Positions 11,695 to 24,207 of a DNA stretch of 64,000 bases are shown here, piece by piece. This DNA is from Lasiosphaeria ovina (Eukaryota > Ascomycota > Sordariomycetes > Sordariales > Lasiosphaeriaceae): assembly GCA_033439765.1 (NCBI GenBank), contig JAULSN010000002.1:2790001-2854000 (forward strand). The letters are read 5' to 3'. Under the pieces are notes generated by a model. It saw nothing but the letters and a program-made list of their open reading frames with translations, was not told the origin of the DNA and did no database searches. Positions within the stretch are counted from its first letter, which is position 1. Each line of letters starts with the position of its first letter. The translations under genes and the position numbers were made by a program.

Positions 11695-13593
11695 TCAGCG
11701 ACGATAGATCGGGTTGCTGCGGTGGTGAACGTGGTTGCGCAGGTGACGCTTGGCCGGCGCACTGGGAATAGTTCCATCCTTGGTATAGACGGAGAGCGCC
11801 CAGGAACCGCCGCACGTCTGGCCAGCCGCGCCCTCGCACTTCATGCTGCATGCGGACTCGGCCAGCTTCGCCGACCCAGCCAGGGTGTTACCGCAGTAGC
11901 ATTGGCCGCCATACTCGGTTCCCGCTACCTTGAAACCCTTGGACGTGCAATACGTGACGCAGTTGGTATTGCTGATCTTGCCCAGGTTGGGGCGGATCTC
12001 ACCGCTGAGTGTCCGCGTTTGTCCGTCCTTGAAGCAGCCTGCGTACTTGAACCCGGCCACGTCCGGCTGGCTGCCCGACGCTGGTGCGCCCGTCGGCGCC
12101 GCACCGCCATCCTTTCCATAAGCCGTCGTCGTCATCCACACCGTCGTCGTGTCCAGAACTGTCGTGGTCACGCCAGCGCCAGGCGTGTTGGGCTTGTTGG
12201 GATTCGTTATGCCTCCGGTAGGCACGGGCAATGCCTTGACTGTCGTAGTAGCCGCCGCCGGTGGAGTCGAGAGAGCCTTTGTCTTCACGACTGGCTGAGA
12301 GACGAGCGTCGTTGGTGTCGCCGACTTCGTGGGGGACGCGGCGGCCTTGGATGAAGACGATTTCACGGGTGCTGCGGCGGCCTTGGACGAAGACGACGTC
12401 TGCGCAGGAGGAGACTGCTTCGGCGGCGACGAGGCCTGAGGTTGGCTTGCTGGAGCGCCGGCCCCGGAAGAGCCAGAGCTGGCGCCAGTTCCGTACTTGT
12501 AGCCCGACAGGGGGTTGTTTCCGGGAAGCTTGGCCATGCTACCAAGGACCTGCTCCGTGAGAGGGCAGTCAATGTTGCACGACGTGCTGCGGTCGTTGAG
12601 ACCGCCCATCAACCCAGGGCACTTGTCAAAGCCCGCTGTCCCCGCGTCACAGTTGTCGATGACCTGCTGCAGTGCAGCCTCGTCCCAGCCCGCGATGAAG
12701 TCTCCGTGCATCGAGTAGCCTGTAACGTCGCCGTTGGCAAAGACAAAGGGGCTCTCCTTGCCGAGGAGGTCCTTGAAGCGCGGCGCAAAGTCGTGCGTGT
12801 TCCAGTAAATCTCGTAGAACAGCTGAGGCACATGTATCCAACCGGCAGGGCAGTCATTCTTGCCACCAGAGACGCCCACCGGAAATTGCATATTGGTCTT
12901 GTAGTTGGTCAATCCCGCCTGGGGGTTGTAGCACGAGGGAAAATGGAGATCGGTGCGCATTGGCGAGTACAGTCCGTCACAGTCTTGGAGGGGAAAGCCA
13001 ATGCCTTCGCCGTTGTTGTTGCCGTTCTGGATGCCGGATGTTGTCCCGTCCGAGCCGGGAAGCCAGCTTGGCGGGTTGTAGCCACTACGCGGACAAGTGA
13101 TGGCGGCGGGCGAGACGGCCCCCTTGGAGGGGTCGATGTTGGAAACGTCCGTAGTCCGAGGAGGAGTCCTCAGCGCGGCGTTCCCGCTTATCATCTGCAG
13201 GCCGACTGGAAAGGCCTTGATGTCGTCGTTTGACGCCTCGAAGAAGTAGTAGACGTTCATGTAGTCCATCTTGACTGACTCAAAGTGGCCATCGATGGGG
13301 TCCTTGAAGTACAACTGCGGCACCCAGTAGGCACTGAGATCGGCCTTGGGGAGAGCCGTGGTGCAGCGGGACTGGCGAAGGGATTCGCCGGTGGCGTTGA
13401 AGCCGAAGTTGCTTGCTCCCATGATCATGTGGGTGTGGCTCGAGGGCACGCCCGGGTTGATGATAGGGTCCGCACGGCAGGTGGTCAGGGGTCCTTTGCC
13501 GTAGTGGTGCAGCACGGCAAACGTGCGCTTGGTCTTGTCCTTGACGGCAACAACCGAGGTGGCCAAGACCACCAGCGCCAGGGAGAACCGCAT
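11695..13593 (-). CDS. Secreted DUF1996 and WSC-domain protein
   Basis: A single exon encodes 632 residues. The start at 13593 is chosen because MRFSLALVVLATSVVAV is a good signal peptide; upstream in-frame sequence is Ser/Arg-rich leader without an earlier convincing ATG. A possible Kex2-like site (KDKTKR) follows the signal. Residues of about 25-300 form a DUF1996 domain, with the opening CRADPIINPGVPSSHTH motif and paired His and Cys residues. A Ser/Ala/Pro/Thr-rich, presumably O-glycosylated linker follows. Near 500-590 lies a WSC domain with eight Cys (AGC, NC, YC, QCYC, ACSMKC, TCGG), a carbohydrate-binding fold. The end is short and basic, with no GPI signal or membrane helix, so the protein is probably secreted or wall-associated rather than a stress sensor like yeast Wsc1. 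The function of DUF1996 is unknown. Confidence 0.93.
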   Translation of the reverse strand: MRFSLALVVLATSVVAVKDKTKRTFAVLHHYGKGPLTTCRADPIINPGVPSSHTHMIMGASNFGFNATGESLRQSRCTTALPKADLSAYWVPQLYFKDPIDGHFESVKMDYMNVYYFFEASNDDIKAFPVGLQMISGNAALRTPPRTTDVSNIDPSKGAVSPAAITCPRSGYNPPSWLPGSDGTTSGIQNGNNNGEGIGFPLQDCDGLYSPMRTDLHFPSCYNPQAGLTNYKTNMQFPVGVSGGKNDCPAGWIHVPQLFYEIYWNTHDFAPRFKDLLGKESPFVFANGDVTGYSMHGDFIAGWDEAALQQVIDNCDAGTAGFDKCPGLMGGLNDRSTSCNIDCPLTEQVLGSMAKLPGNNPLSGYKYGTGASSGSSGAGAPASQPQASSPPKQSPPAQTSSSSKAAAAPVKSSSSKAAASPTKSATPTTLVSQPVVKTKALSTPPAAATTTVKALPVPTGGITNPNKPNTPGAGVTTTVLDTTTVWMTTTAYGKDGGAAPTGAPASGSQPDVAGFKYAGCFKDGQTRTLSGEIRPNLGKISNTNCVTYCTSKGFKVAGTEYGGQCYCGNTLAGSAKLAESACSMKCEGAAGQTCGGSWALSVYTKDGTIPSAPAKRHLRNHVHHRSNPIYRR

Positions 13594-16500
13594 GGTTGCG
13601 AGTGTCGTGTGTCGTTTTGTCGTGTGCTTGTGTTTGTGTGTTTGGGTCGGTAGGGAAGTAGCTGTCGCGTATGGCTCGGTGTCGACGGTCGAGGACGAAT
13701 GGTATGGCAAGTCTCTTGGACTGCGAGGGAACCTTGGGGAAAAAAAGTCGCTAGAGTATCTCAGACTCGATAGCGACCTGTGAAAGCTGCTGCTGCTGCC
13801 GAGTTCAACGGAGCAAAAACGAAACAGAATAGCCAAAAAAAAAAGGACAGGACGTGCTAAGCAGGCTTAGCACTTGGTATTGTTGCAAGGAGTGTGTAGG
13901 AAGAAGAAACGGTCCTAAAGAGTGAAACCGGCAGAGGCCAGGAAGAGAATGACACAAAGTCCAGCGAAGCTTGAGATGGGAGGACAAAAAGAGAGCGTGT
14001 AAGCCGGTGTGGGAAGGGCAGGCGGCTTATAAGGGTGAGTGTGACGGACGGGGAGTCAGCCCCAACCGCCGGGTCCGCGGTGTTAAGCGGGATGCTCCGT
14101 ACTGCACAGTGCCATGCGGAGGGAGGTCCATGGCAAGCCATCTCACGGGAGGGCCATGAGAGGGGACGAGGGCAGGGGAGAGGTGTCAAGCACGCAGCTA
14201 GGGAGCCTGGGAGAGCCCCGCCATGTTGCACGACAGGCATGGCAGTAGTGTACGTACTGTGTAGGTGGACTGGTAAGTTGAACCTGCAACCACATGTCGT
14301 GGCACTGGTGGTGGAGTGGAGAGTGAAAACCAAACCGGGAGCGGCATGGCTTAGGTTGGGCGGAATTCAGCCAGCACGGACTCACACAGGCCCAGGGTCT
14401 GATCAGACGATGCCTTATTTCTGTGTAGTACCCCTGGCTTGTTCGTTCATTGCCCTGTCCTGCCGCCATGTGGTGTGTTCGTTCGACTTGTGCAGAGTGA
14501 GTCCCCCGCCTTCGCCGCCGACCTGCTGGGCTGGGTTGAGCCATGGCCCTGGCCTCAGAGCCCCTTTCATCAGCCAGGGTGAATACTAGGTAGCAGGAAT
14601 CCCAGCGAGCCGCTGCCAAAGCAACCTCAGCGGGAAGGCAGCCAGCGAACGACGGCAATCGACCGGAGACGTTGCCAGAGACATGGCCAGCGGCTGCCCG
14701 CTCGCACAGAGCATCATGGTGGCCGGCGACAAAGCACGCACAGCGGCTACCAAAACATCCATGGTGGGCGCTGGACGAAAAGAAAAGAAAAGCTCTCAAA
14801 AATCCCTAGAAATGCTCCTGTGGCTGGAATGAGGGGGAGGCCAGGCCAAGGCCAGGGGCGCCAGGCAAACGCAAACCTTCCATGGGCCTGGGCAGGTGCA
14901 GTCCGTTCCTGCATCTTGCAGCCGCCGCCGCTGGGCCTCGATTGGACCGGCGGCCTTGTTTCCGCATCGGGAAGTGCTGCAGGTCCACGGGTTGGCAATG
15001 GCAACTGCCCGGTCCGTCGAGTTAAAGCTAAAGCTTCGCTGGCAGCAGGACTCCGTTCCACATTACACTGGGCAGTGGGCAGCGGGCACAGACTTCCAAT
15101 TGCCCTGCCCTAGGCTCCTGCTTAACATTGGACTCTTGGGGCTCGGAGAGGGGGTGCTGCTTTCGCTCCCCCTTCGAGTCTTGATTTTCTTTTCTGTGCA
15201 ACTGTAGCCGCATGTGGCGTCCAATCGCATGTTGCTCTCCTTCCGTTTTCCCCCACCACATCGAAAAAAGGGGAAGGAGCTTACAGTTACGGAAGCTTCG
15301 AGGGAAGCTGGGAGCCGGCCCACGCCGTCCGCCCCCTTGTCGCCTCCTGGCGCCCGCTTGGGGAAAGTGCGAAGGTTTAAGGTTATTTTGCATTGCACGA
15401 GTCATCGAGCTGATGGCTCAGTGCGCCTCACTGCGCTGTCGATCAGCCCCGGATCAACATCCTGTATCGATGCTGCTAGGACAAATCTGTCCTCGTCCTG
15501 TTATAGGCAGTTGGTTGTAAGCTGTTATGCTCCGTATAAATGCTTAGCATGATTGAGCATGGTCGGGCCAGAACTGCCCATGCGCACTATTCTTCACGGC
15601 CCGAAGGCCAAAATTGTTTTAGGAATCTTTTCTCCTGCTCCCCCCTATTAGGCTTGCCATTGTTAGCCAGCTGTGATGACTTGGATCCCGATTTCAATAT
15701 CGTAACGGCGCAGCGCAAAGGTCAGCATCCCCGTCATCTCGCCCCGTTAGTAATATTATTAGAGCCGACTGCGGCGGCGATGGCACCAAAAATATGTAAA
15801 GACACAATTCTTTACCTGGGCGGCTGCACTGTCGAAATGGAATTGGTATTATATGAAACAAAACGGGGTGCTATCCGCCTTGTTTGCCTGGGCTGGGCCA
15901 TGCAGCTATACGCAGAATACGCACCTACAGCGCGAACAAGCAGCGTGACCAGGGATGGCGGCCGGTGGAATTTCTTGCTGGTGCGTGTTTTTGATGTTTC
16001 CAGTTCCAAGTCCGTCGGCCTTTGCCAAGGATGTCAAAGTTCCCCCCCGGCGGGTGCCGAACTCGCCGGCTCAACCGTCGTTGGCTGTCGTCGAACGGCT
16101 TCGTGGGGCGGCCCACCAGCCCACTCACGCTCGGCGGGGGATGACTGCTGGTAAGGGGAGCCAAAGTGTTTGAAACGCGCCAGCTTTAAAATGAATGGCC
16201 GACCCCAGGATCAAGCCACAACCGCGTCACCCCTTCTTCTAACGTTACGTTCAGCGCCCAACACAGTAAACAAAAGGAGGAAAATACGCAGAGGAAGCAA
16301 GCGGGGTTAGAATTTTCGACGCCCCGCCATGGGGAGTCTACTGTGCAGACTTGGGTCCGTTTTGGCGCCAAGAGCGTTCGGGGAACGGACAACATGCGGT
16401 GAATTTTGGCCTCCGCGGGGGATCAGTGCAGCGGGAACACGCCTCGTGGCTGCCTCTGCTTTTCGTCGGCTCCTTTTTGCGATAGGGGGTTTCTCAAGCT

Positions 16501-19500
16501 AGCAAATTGGCCGAGTCGTAAGCTTGAGAACTTAGGAATAGCATATCCGCCCTTGCTTAGAGGTTGCTCCAAGCTGCTGAAGTTTGCATGTTTCCTGTAA
16601 GAAAGAACATGGCCTCACGCTTGCGGTTTCCACTTCCATCCAAACTTTACGGGGCAACGCGGTTCAAATTGGCGGGGGTTGCGTTTGCCCCTCTCCTTCC
16701 CCCACCGAAAAAGGGTGGCCGTTAATTGGCGGTGGTGGTGACGGTCAGGCAGGGTAGGGCAGGCACGCTCGTAACCGGGAGGACTTAAGGTTTTTTCTTT
16801 TCGTCCCATGTTTTTCGGGGGCAGAGGAATGCAGATGACAGCATCTCGCCGTTTCAAAAAGGTGGGAAATGGAAAGCTGGGAAGCGGGTGATGGACAGAC
16901 GTGCATCCCGTCCCCTGTCTCGCTGGCAACTCCAGTTCTGCTGCAACCCTTCCCCTTTGCGGCCAACGTCCCGGCTTCTGCCAATCTGCTTGTCCCGTTC
17001 CTGCTATAGAAGCCGCGACAGACGAAGGAACTTTAATCTCTTCAAGCTCTTGATCCCGCCAACTCGTAACTTTGCTAGGACCGCCAGGACCGCCAGGATT
17101 ACCAAGGATTCGGGGTCTTCCCTACTAGTAGGCTCTTCACTGGAATAGGAGGCAAGCATGTTGTTCCGTCGCCAGGATGGTGATTCCGCACTCGTTTAAT
17201 CCCAACAACAACACCGCACAGACCTGAAGTCATGGGTGCGGCCCACTTGAGCACAAGAAATCCAAAGGGAAACCCCAAAAAACAGAACAGGCGTCGCCAC
17301 TTGCGCCAGAGACTCGGTGGCGGTCTGTGTTCGGGTCGACTGATTGACCAGAGCCATCTATCTGTTGACGCTCCCGAGCTTGCCGCTCACAGGCTGGCCG
17401 AGACTTGGGGCCGGGAGGGAAAGAGATCACAAAAGGCCTCGGCCGGCGGGTTTCGGGCAGTGGCATCTCTTGGGTGGTGATATTACGTAGACCACCTCCA
17501 CTAAATAACCAGTGGGAAACGCTGCTTGGGGGCCTGGCGTTTAGTTGCTTCTCAACGACAGCCATCTCAAAGCCGTCTACTCTGCGTCCTCGGTAGGAAC
17601 ATGCATCTGCGCTCTGGGCCGGGATATTCCGCAGGCACAGAGCTGGAATCCGACGACAAGCAGCTACCCGCCAGATTCTCTCTTTGTCTGTCTTATTATC
17701 AAGCAGCACAGGCAATGGAGGTCCGGAACGTCGTTTGTATCCAATGGAATGGTTGCCTGCCGCCCGCACGTTACACAGCTCTCTGTGCTGTCATCATCCG
17801 CCACCCATTCAGGGGCTGCTCTCCTATCTTTGCTCTGGGCGTATCTGCCCGAGCTGCAGCAGCCCCCGCTTCCAGCCACAAAGGAGAAGCCAAAGCCAAA
17901 AACTTTGCAGTGTCTTGATACCTGTGCAGTCCCTTTTCCTTCGCAGAAAACTGCAGTGGCAAGGGCGCCAAAAAGAAGGAAACCATTTATTTTAATACAT
18001 ACGCTGTCACCGTCATCTCGGGCCCGACAGCTTGGCCTGTTTGTTTAAGACTTGGCCGAACTGAAACTATCCTGACTGACAAACACAAAAAAACATGGGC
18101 TGCTCGGAGATGAGATTGTGGGCGAGCCGGGGGGAAGGAGAGTAGAGGAGGCAGGAAACGGTGCGAGACAGACGTGTTCCTGGCCAACTCGCCGACTGCC
18201 CCCGTTCATTTTCTTGTCTTATTCTCCATGCTGGGTGCATCGAGGCCGACGTGGTGAATTCTCATACCTTGGTAAGCGGGTGGCTGCATGAGCCCTACTC
18301 TTTTTAATTCTCAGCCCCAGCCCAAGCAAGGACAGTTGCACAGTCCCCCGCGGACCCGAATACGCTGCGGGTGTTGGACAAAAAAGCCTCGTCGGGATAG
18401 AGAACAGCAGCGTCACAATCCGAAAAGGAATACTGGCTCGTTGGCTTCACACACCCAGACATGCCCATTCTCGTTGTCTCTGGGAATCTTGCAACTTATA
18501 TCTTGGCTACGCACATAAGGATGCCGGCACCCGTCTTGGGGCGGCAATTTCCTTGTCTTGGACAGGCAGGGTGTGAGCCCGGCTTTCGAGACCTCGGAAG
18601 AGGAAAAACGGGGAAACACCAAAGACTAGCAACTCCGCGATGCTCCTACAGGTTGTAGTTGATGAACAATGAAGACAGAGCAAGACAAGGAATCTCCTTA
18701 TCACCGGCAGCCCACTGGCCCAACCTGCACCCGGTGATACTGACGGCGGGCAGTATTGTCACCCTGCTCAATGGTCTCCCGACTCGACCTGTGCCGACTC
18801 AAGACTATAATTAAACATGACTGTCCCGGAAGCCAGACCCAACATCAACATCTTAGACAACGACCTTGGACAACAAGATAACTAAAGTAACAATAGGCAC
18901 CAAAACAACTCGGTTGCACGGCTACCCGCATGTTTAAAGAGTAAAGACAACCCACCCTGGAGACTTACTTGTCTGTGATGTGATGTCGTGCAAGAGAGAC
19001 ATACCTAACCTCCCTCCAGCCCTGCTACCGCCCATGACAAAATACCACCTTGCAACCCGATCCGCCGCACCGCTTCGATACTACTATACCAGAGCAAGGC
19101 AGGAATTGCAGGGTCGGAATGTGTTGAGACGGACGGGCAGGTGCTTCCAGCTCCGACTTTCCTTTTTCTTGGTAAGAGTACTGGCCAGGTGCCTACCTAG
19201 ATAGCTAGCACTTGCTCGGCGCACTGCCGTTCTTGCCGGCGGTAGCAGCAGCAGCAGCAGCCAGCCAACACAGGGGAGACCAGCGAGCGCAGGTATTGTA
19301 TTTTCTTCACACATCGTTCCGAGCTCGTCCCGTAGCGGACGCGTCACGTTCATCTTTTCGTCCGTCGTTGCAACATTGCCGATCCTGTATCTTCTGCGTG
19401 GACGAGGAGAAGTGAGTGAGTGGGCGGGTGTTGGAAAAGGATGAAGAATTGAGGAGTGGGAGGAAGGGGGTGGGGGAAGGAAAACGAAAGACAGGCGCAG

Positions 19501-19653
19501 GGGAAGGATAACAAAACAGGAGGAAGAAACATGGAGAAGAGATAGAGAAACTGTAGCCGAGGTAGTTAAAAAGAAAAGGAAGATTGAAGAACGTGCTGAT
19601 ATAATGTGTCTTGTCTACATCAACAAGCATGGAAAATCGAAACAGATCCGCCA
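13594..19653. other. Large gene-free interval, about 6 kb
   Basis: Short frames occur on both strands, but none resembles a protein family, carries a coherent splice pattern, or has the strong G/C third-position bias of the neighbouring genes. The 500 bp next to 13593 should be the WSC gene promoter and includes pyrimidine-rich DNA. Base composition is moderate throughout, without the AT-rich decay expected of heavily RIP-mutated transposons. A noncoding transcript or a very diverged gene cannot be excluded. Confidence 0.5.
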
Positions 19654-19724
19654 GCGTCAGTGGTTTAGTGGTAAAATCCATCGTTGCCATCGATGGGCCC
19701 CGCGTTCGATTCGCGGCTGACGCA
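19654..19724 (+). tRNA. tRNA-Gly (anticodon GCC)
   Basis: A complete cloverleaf of 71 nt. The acceptor stem GCGTCAG pairs with CTGACGC (discriminator A at 19724). The D arm contains TGGTTTAGTGG (box A, 19661-19671). The anticodon stem CATCG/CGATG holds loop TTGCCAT with GCC at 19686-19688. The T arm contains GTTCGATTC (box B, 19704-19712). No intron. It decodes GGC and GGU glycine codons. Confidence 0.97.
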
Positions 19725-19737
19725 ATTCTTTTGCTTC

Positions 19738-19746
19738 TTTTTTTTT
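19738..19746 (+). terminator. RNA polymerase III terminator of tRNA-Gly
   Basis: A run of nine T starts 14 nt after the tRNA 3' end, the usual Pol III stop signal. Confidence 0.85.
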
Positions 19747-20964
19747 CCCATCCTTTTTAAAAGGAATGAATCCAACTGTGGAAGTCGCTGCTCGTTGACT
19801 AGTTGGACGAAAAGAAAACAATGTGTCAGTCTATGTAACACTCGGAGAGGTCGTAATCTCCGCTCGTCTGTGGCCAAAATAAATAAATGCTATCTACATA
19901 ACTAACTAACTAACCATGGGCACATTCTTGACATTTAGAGAGGAGCAACACAGTAACAAGCTCAGAGATAAACAAAATAATGTCACCTACCTTCCATTCA
20001 CCATGCCTTGTCATTATCCTTGTTTTCTCCTTGTGTGTCGTTCCAAGGCGGCCTCAACCGAGAGTACCTACCTAGGTGAAAGGATTTCGGCTACAAACAC
20101 CCCCTGAGAAGATGCAATTCGTCAAGGGGAACAACTAATTATCCATCAGCCTGCGATCCAGAGCCTCTGTTGTAACTTTCTAAATAGGTAGCAGGTTGGC
20201 AGGTATATGCATCCCCGCCCACCTCCCTCCCCCGGAGCCTCAAATAAAACAAAGAGAAAAAAAAAACACTCCGTTACCTACTCCATAGTTATAACAGCAA
20301 CCAAGAAAACAGTTCAACCGACGCCTATCATGTTTGCATACGAAGTGAAGTACCCAGGTAGGTAGGCATCGAGGAAGCATTCTAGTAAAAATATGAATGG
20401 AGTGACCAGTATTATGACTCTGTCGGTGCCGTTCAATTGTTTGACTTTCTTGCTGTACTGCGGCGAATGCCTGTATTCACTTTTAGTGTGTGTGCGTGAT
20501 GTGGTGATGGGTATAAGCCATTTCACTTCACGACAAATCCAACTGTGGAAGTTTCTCCTTGAGCAGAGCCTCCTTTAGCAGACGAAATAATACATGAATA
20601 AAGCAACCAACGCTATGCAATGCTGTGCTACGCAGCCGTCTATACTATATCATACCACAAAACACCAGCACCAAACCCAGCCGCAGACATGAAAGCAACA
20701 CACCGACCACACCGCACCATGCCATGCCATGCCATGCCATGCCCTTTTTTTGTAAAACGTCCATAATACGTAATACACATTAATCTCAAACATGCATGTA
20801 TCCCCATCCCAACTCATCCCGTTCCTTATCCACTCCGTCCCGTAACCCCTGCCCAGCCCAGAGCCTAGAAAAAGTCCCACCGGTAAACGCCCGCCCACGC
20901 CGAAATCTAAAAGAAGGAAAAAAAGAGCCCTTAAGGTATAAATAAGCACCAAAACAAAAAAAGA
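19747..20964. other. Intergenic: between tRNA-Gly and the 3' end of TFC4
   Basis: About 1.2 kb with no supported gene. It contains a pentanucleotide repeat at 20717 and AT-rich DNA near 20930-20964 that would form the 3' end of the minus-strand TFC4 transcript. Confidence 0.5.
20717..20741. repeat. Pentanucleotide microsatellite (CCATG)5
   Basis: Five perfect CCATG units in noncoding DNA. Confidence 0.9.
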
Positions 20965-21520
20965 TCACCCCCCCAGCCGCATGTACCGATCCGTGACAGC
21001 CTTGGCGCCGAGCAGGTCGCCCAGCAGGAAGCAGATGGTGCGGACGTTGTACGCGGCCTCAAAGGTGAGGTCCTCGTTGCCGACGGCCTTCCCCTCTTCC
21101 TCTTCTCCCTCAGGATCCTCCTCGTCGGCCACGTCGAGGACCTTCTTATAGTACTCCAGCGCGAGGTTGGACAGGCCGACGAGGGAGTACGCGCGGGCTA
21201 TGTTGAAGTGGGCCTCCATGCGCTGGCCCTTGGAGATATTGTTTCCTCCGCGGAGGCGGTCGTCGTAGTAGCGGAACAGGAACGCGAAGCCCTGCGTCAG
21301 CAGGTACTGGCGGTTGGTGGCCTGGCGCTTGAGGGCGTAGTGGGCGTAGGCGAGGCCGATGCTGAGGTTGATGAGGCAGTTGTGGGGGTCGAGGGAGGCG
21401 GCGCGCGCGAAGTAGGACAGCGCGTACGTGTAGCTGGTGGTGGAGAAGAGGATGTGGCCGTAGATGGTCAGCAGGCAGACGTCGAGGCCGATGTCGCTGC
21501 TGGTGCTGCCAGTCTGCTCG

Positions 21521-21553
<33 letters not shown>

Positions 21554-24207
21554 TTGCCCTTGACAATAATATTGTCCATGGTCTTGATCTGGCGCAGGAT
21601 GAACTTTTGCGCGGGGCCCGACGTGTACCACGACACGGGGGTCTGGCACACGCGGCACATGGCGGTGAACATGCGGTACGAGTCGGTGCCGGGCATGTAG
21701 TCGCGCATGAAGTAGCGGGCGATGGCCACGCACGTCTCCTCGTCGCCCGCGTAGACGGCGCACGACGCCCAGGCCACGTGGATCAGGAACGTGTTCTCGG
21801 TCGACATCCACACCACCGAGTCGCGCGCCGCGTGGCACACGACGTACGCCTCGCGGTGCTGGCCCGCCCGCACCAGGCTGAAGGCGTAGTCGAGGAAGAT
21901 GTCGAGCCACTTGTCGAACGTGATGCCGCGGTGCTCCTGCGGGATTTTGATGGCCAGCGGCCCTGCTGCTGCTCCCGCTGCGGCAGCGTCTTGTTCCTGC
22001 TGCTGTCCCTGCCCGCCCTCCGCAGGCGCGAGGTTCTGCTGCAGCCGCTCGGCCATGGCGGCGAGCTTCATGTTGCGCGACGGCACGGCCGACTGGCCGC
22101 CCGGCACGTTGGCGCCGTAGCCGAGGTACTTGATGTACTTCTCCCACGGGTAGAAGCGCTTGTAGGAGCGGAAGTCGTCGACGAGGTCCTTTGCCGCCTT
22201 CATCCAGACCGTCGTGGCCAGCTCGTCGCCTGCCACGACGCGGTCCTTGAGCTCCTGCAGCGCCTGCAGGTTCTTGGCCGCCTCCCTGGTCATCTCGAGG
22301 TCCTGCTGCTTCCGCTTCTCAGCGTTGATGAGCCGGCGCGGCACGTACTTTGACTTTTTTGGCGCGTTGGGATCCCTGGGCTTCTTCTCGCGCTTCGCCC
22401 GCGGCTTGCGCGGTCCCGTGAGCGGGCCACGGCGCCTGCGCGGCTTGGACGGGGCCCCGTCGCCTCCCTGGCGGGCCTCGAGGTTCATCGCCTCCCTGAC
22501 CAGCAGGAAGGCCTCCTCGCGGCCCTCCTGCTCCTGCTCGCCCTCGTACATGTTGGCTAGCTGCACGCGCGCCTCGATGTTGTCCTCGTCCTCCTCTATG
22601 GCGGCGATGAAGCACTCCTCGGCGGCCGCCTTGTCGCCGAGCGCTATGTGGCAGAGGCCCTGGCCGACGAGCACGTCGGCGTCGACGGCAATGTCGCCGC
22701 CGCTCGAGGCGGCTATGCGGCGGTAGAGGTTGAAGTAGAGCAGGGCCTCGTTGGCCTTGTCGCCGGCCTCGAGGAGGGAGGTGCCGATCTCCTTGAGGCA
22801 GTCGGGAAAGTCGATGAAGTCGTCGACGGCCGTCTCGCTGGCGGGGTCGAGCAGGCGGAGGTGCATGAGGGCCTCGTACTCGTGGCCCAGCTTGCGGCGG
22901 TAGGCGAACAGCTTGGCGCGCAGGTCCTTGGGCAGGCCCTGGCCGTAGCTGTCCTGGGGGTAGCGGGCGGGCTCAAACTCGGGCACCTCGATGCGGCGGT
23001 CGTCGTGCAGGTCCCACTCGCGGTCGTCGGTGGCCCACTCGTTCCAGTACTTCTCGGGGCGGCGGCCGAGGAGCCAGCGCGAGATCTCCTTGAGCTCCTG
23101 GGAGCCCTGCTGCCACTGCTCGAGGATGGTGAAGAACTCGAGGTAGATGCGCAGGTCGGACCACTCGAAGCGGCCCTCCTCGGCGTCGAAGGTGCCGGTA
23201 GCCTGCAGGTGGTCGATGACGTGGCGGTAGGCTTTCTTGGCGATCTCGCAGCTCTTGCGGGGGTCCTTGGCGTCGAGGGCGACGTCGGCGATGTTGCGGA
23301 CGGTGCGGATGTTGAGGGGCCGGTACTCGAGGGCGCGCTGGTACTGGACGAGGGCCATGTAGGCGTGGCCCTGCATCATGAGGGCGTCGGCCTTGCCGGT
23401 GCGGGCCTCGATGTTGGAGCGGTCCGTCTCGAGCACGCGCGAGTAGCAGAAGATGGCGCGCTGCAGGGCCGTGTCCTTTTCGGGGCCGTCGTCCATGTCC
23501 TCGACGCCGTGCAGGGCGTACAGGGCGGTGCTGATCCAGTAGGGCACGTTTTTGGGCACGAGGTGGGCGGCCGTCATGAGGCACATGGTGGCCTTTTCGC
23601 GGTCGCCCAGCTCCTCGTGGATGGTGGACAGCAGCGTCCAGGCGTTGTACGTCTCGCTGTTGATGCGGATGATCTCGCCGAGCATGTTGACGGCCGTCTG
23701 GTACTCCTTGCGCTCGAAGGCGGCCTTGGCCAGCGATAGGCGGAAGAGGATGTCGGGCGTCGGCTTGGCCGCCTTTCTCGGCCCCAGCCTTCGGATCTTG
23801 CGGGCGGGCGGGCGCGCGCCGGGGGGTTTGCCGGTGCCGGTGCCGGTGCCGGGGCCGGTACCCGTGGCAGAGCCAGAGCCGGAGGGGGTGCTGGGGGGTT
23901 GTGCCAGTGGTTTCTGGGCTGATACTGATACCGACGGATTATTAGCGGTGGTGATCGTGGTCGTGGTCGTGGTCGTGGCGTCGGCGCGCTGCTGGGCGAC
24001 AAAGGCCTCGCGCTGCATGTCGAACCTGGCGCAGTCGGCGCGCACTTCGAGCGTGTCCGAGTCGGGGTCCGAGACCTCGCTGGCGTCATCGTAGTATCTG
24101 TCGCCGTCGTCGTCGCCGCCGCCGCCGCCAAACGCGGCCACGGCAGGATCCAGGTCCATGTGATCATGATTGGGCCCCGGGGCGGCATCTGTCATGTTGA
24201 AATCCAT
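20965..24207 (-). CDS. TFC4: Transcription factor TFIIIC TPR subunit (tau131, Tfc4/Sfc4)
   Basis: A single exon encodes 1080 residues, close to the roughly 1000-residue family length. The start at 24207 (MDFNMTDAAPG) is the first good ATG; upstream in-frame sequence is His- and Gln-rich leader. Residues 1-145 are acidic and then Thr/Gly/Pro-rich and probably disordered. From about 149 (TPDILFRLSLAKAAFERKEY) a TPR array runs to near 400, and further TPRs follow around 480-570 and 930-1070. A strongly basic segment at about 579-626 separates the arrays and may contact DNA. A Gln run lies near 885-897. In yeast this TPR subunit of the tauA lobe recruits TFIIIB (Brf1 and Bdp1) to tRNA and 5S genes, and that nuclear role is inferred here. 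A tRNA-Gly gene lies 1.2 kb downstream. Confidence 0.94.

Noticed and set aside
13594..13836. Upstream extension of the WSC gene start to 13836
   Set aside because: The extension is Ser/Arg/His-rich and would bury the clear signal peptide; ATG at 13593 is preferred.
15540..16154. 204-codon plus-strand frame in the 6-kb gap
   Set aside because: No recognisable family, no codon bias like neighbouring genes and no splice support.
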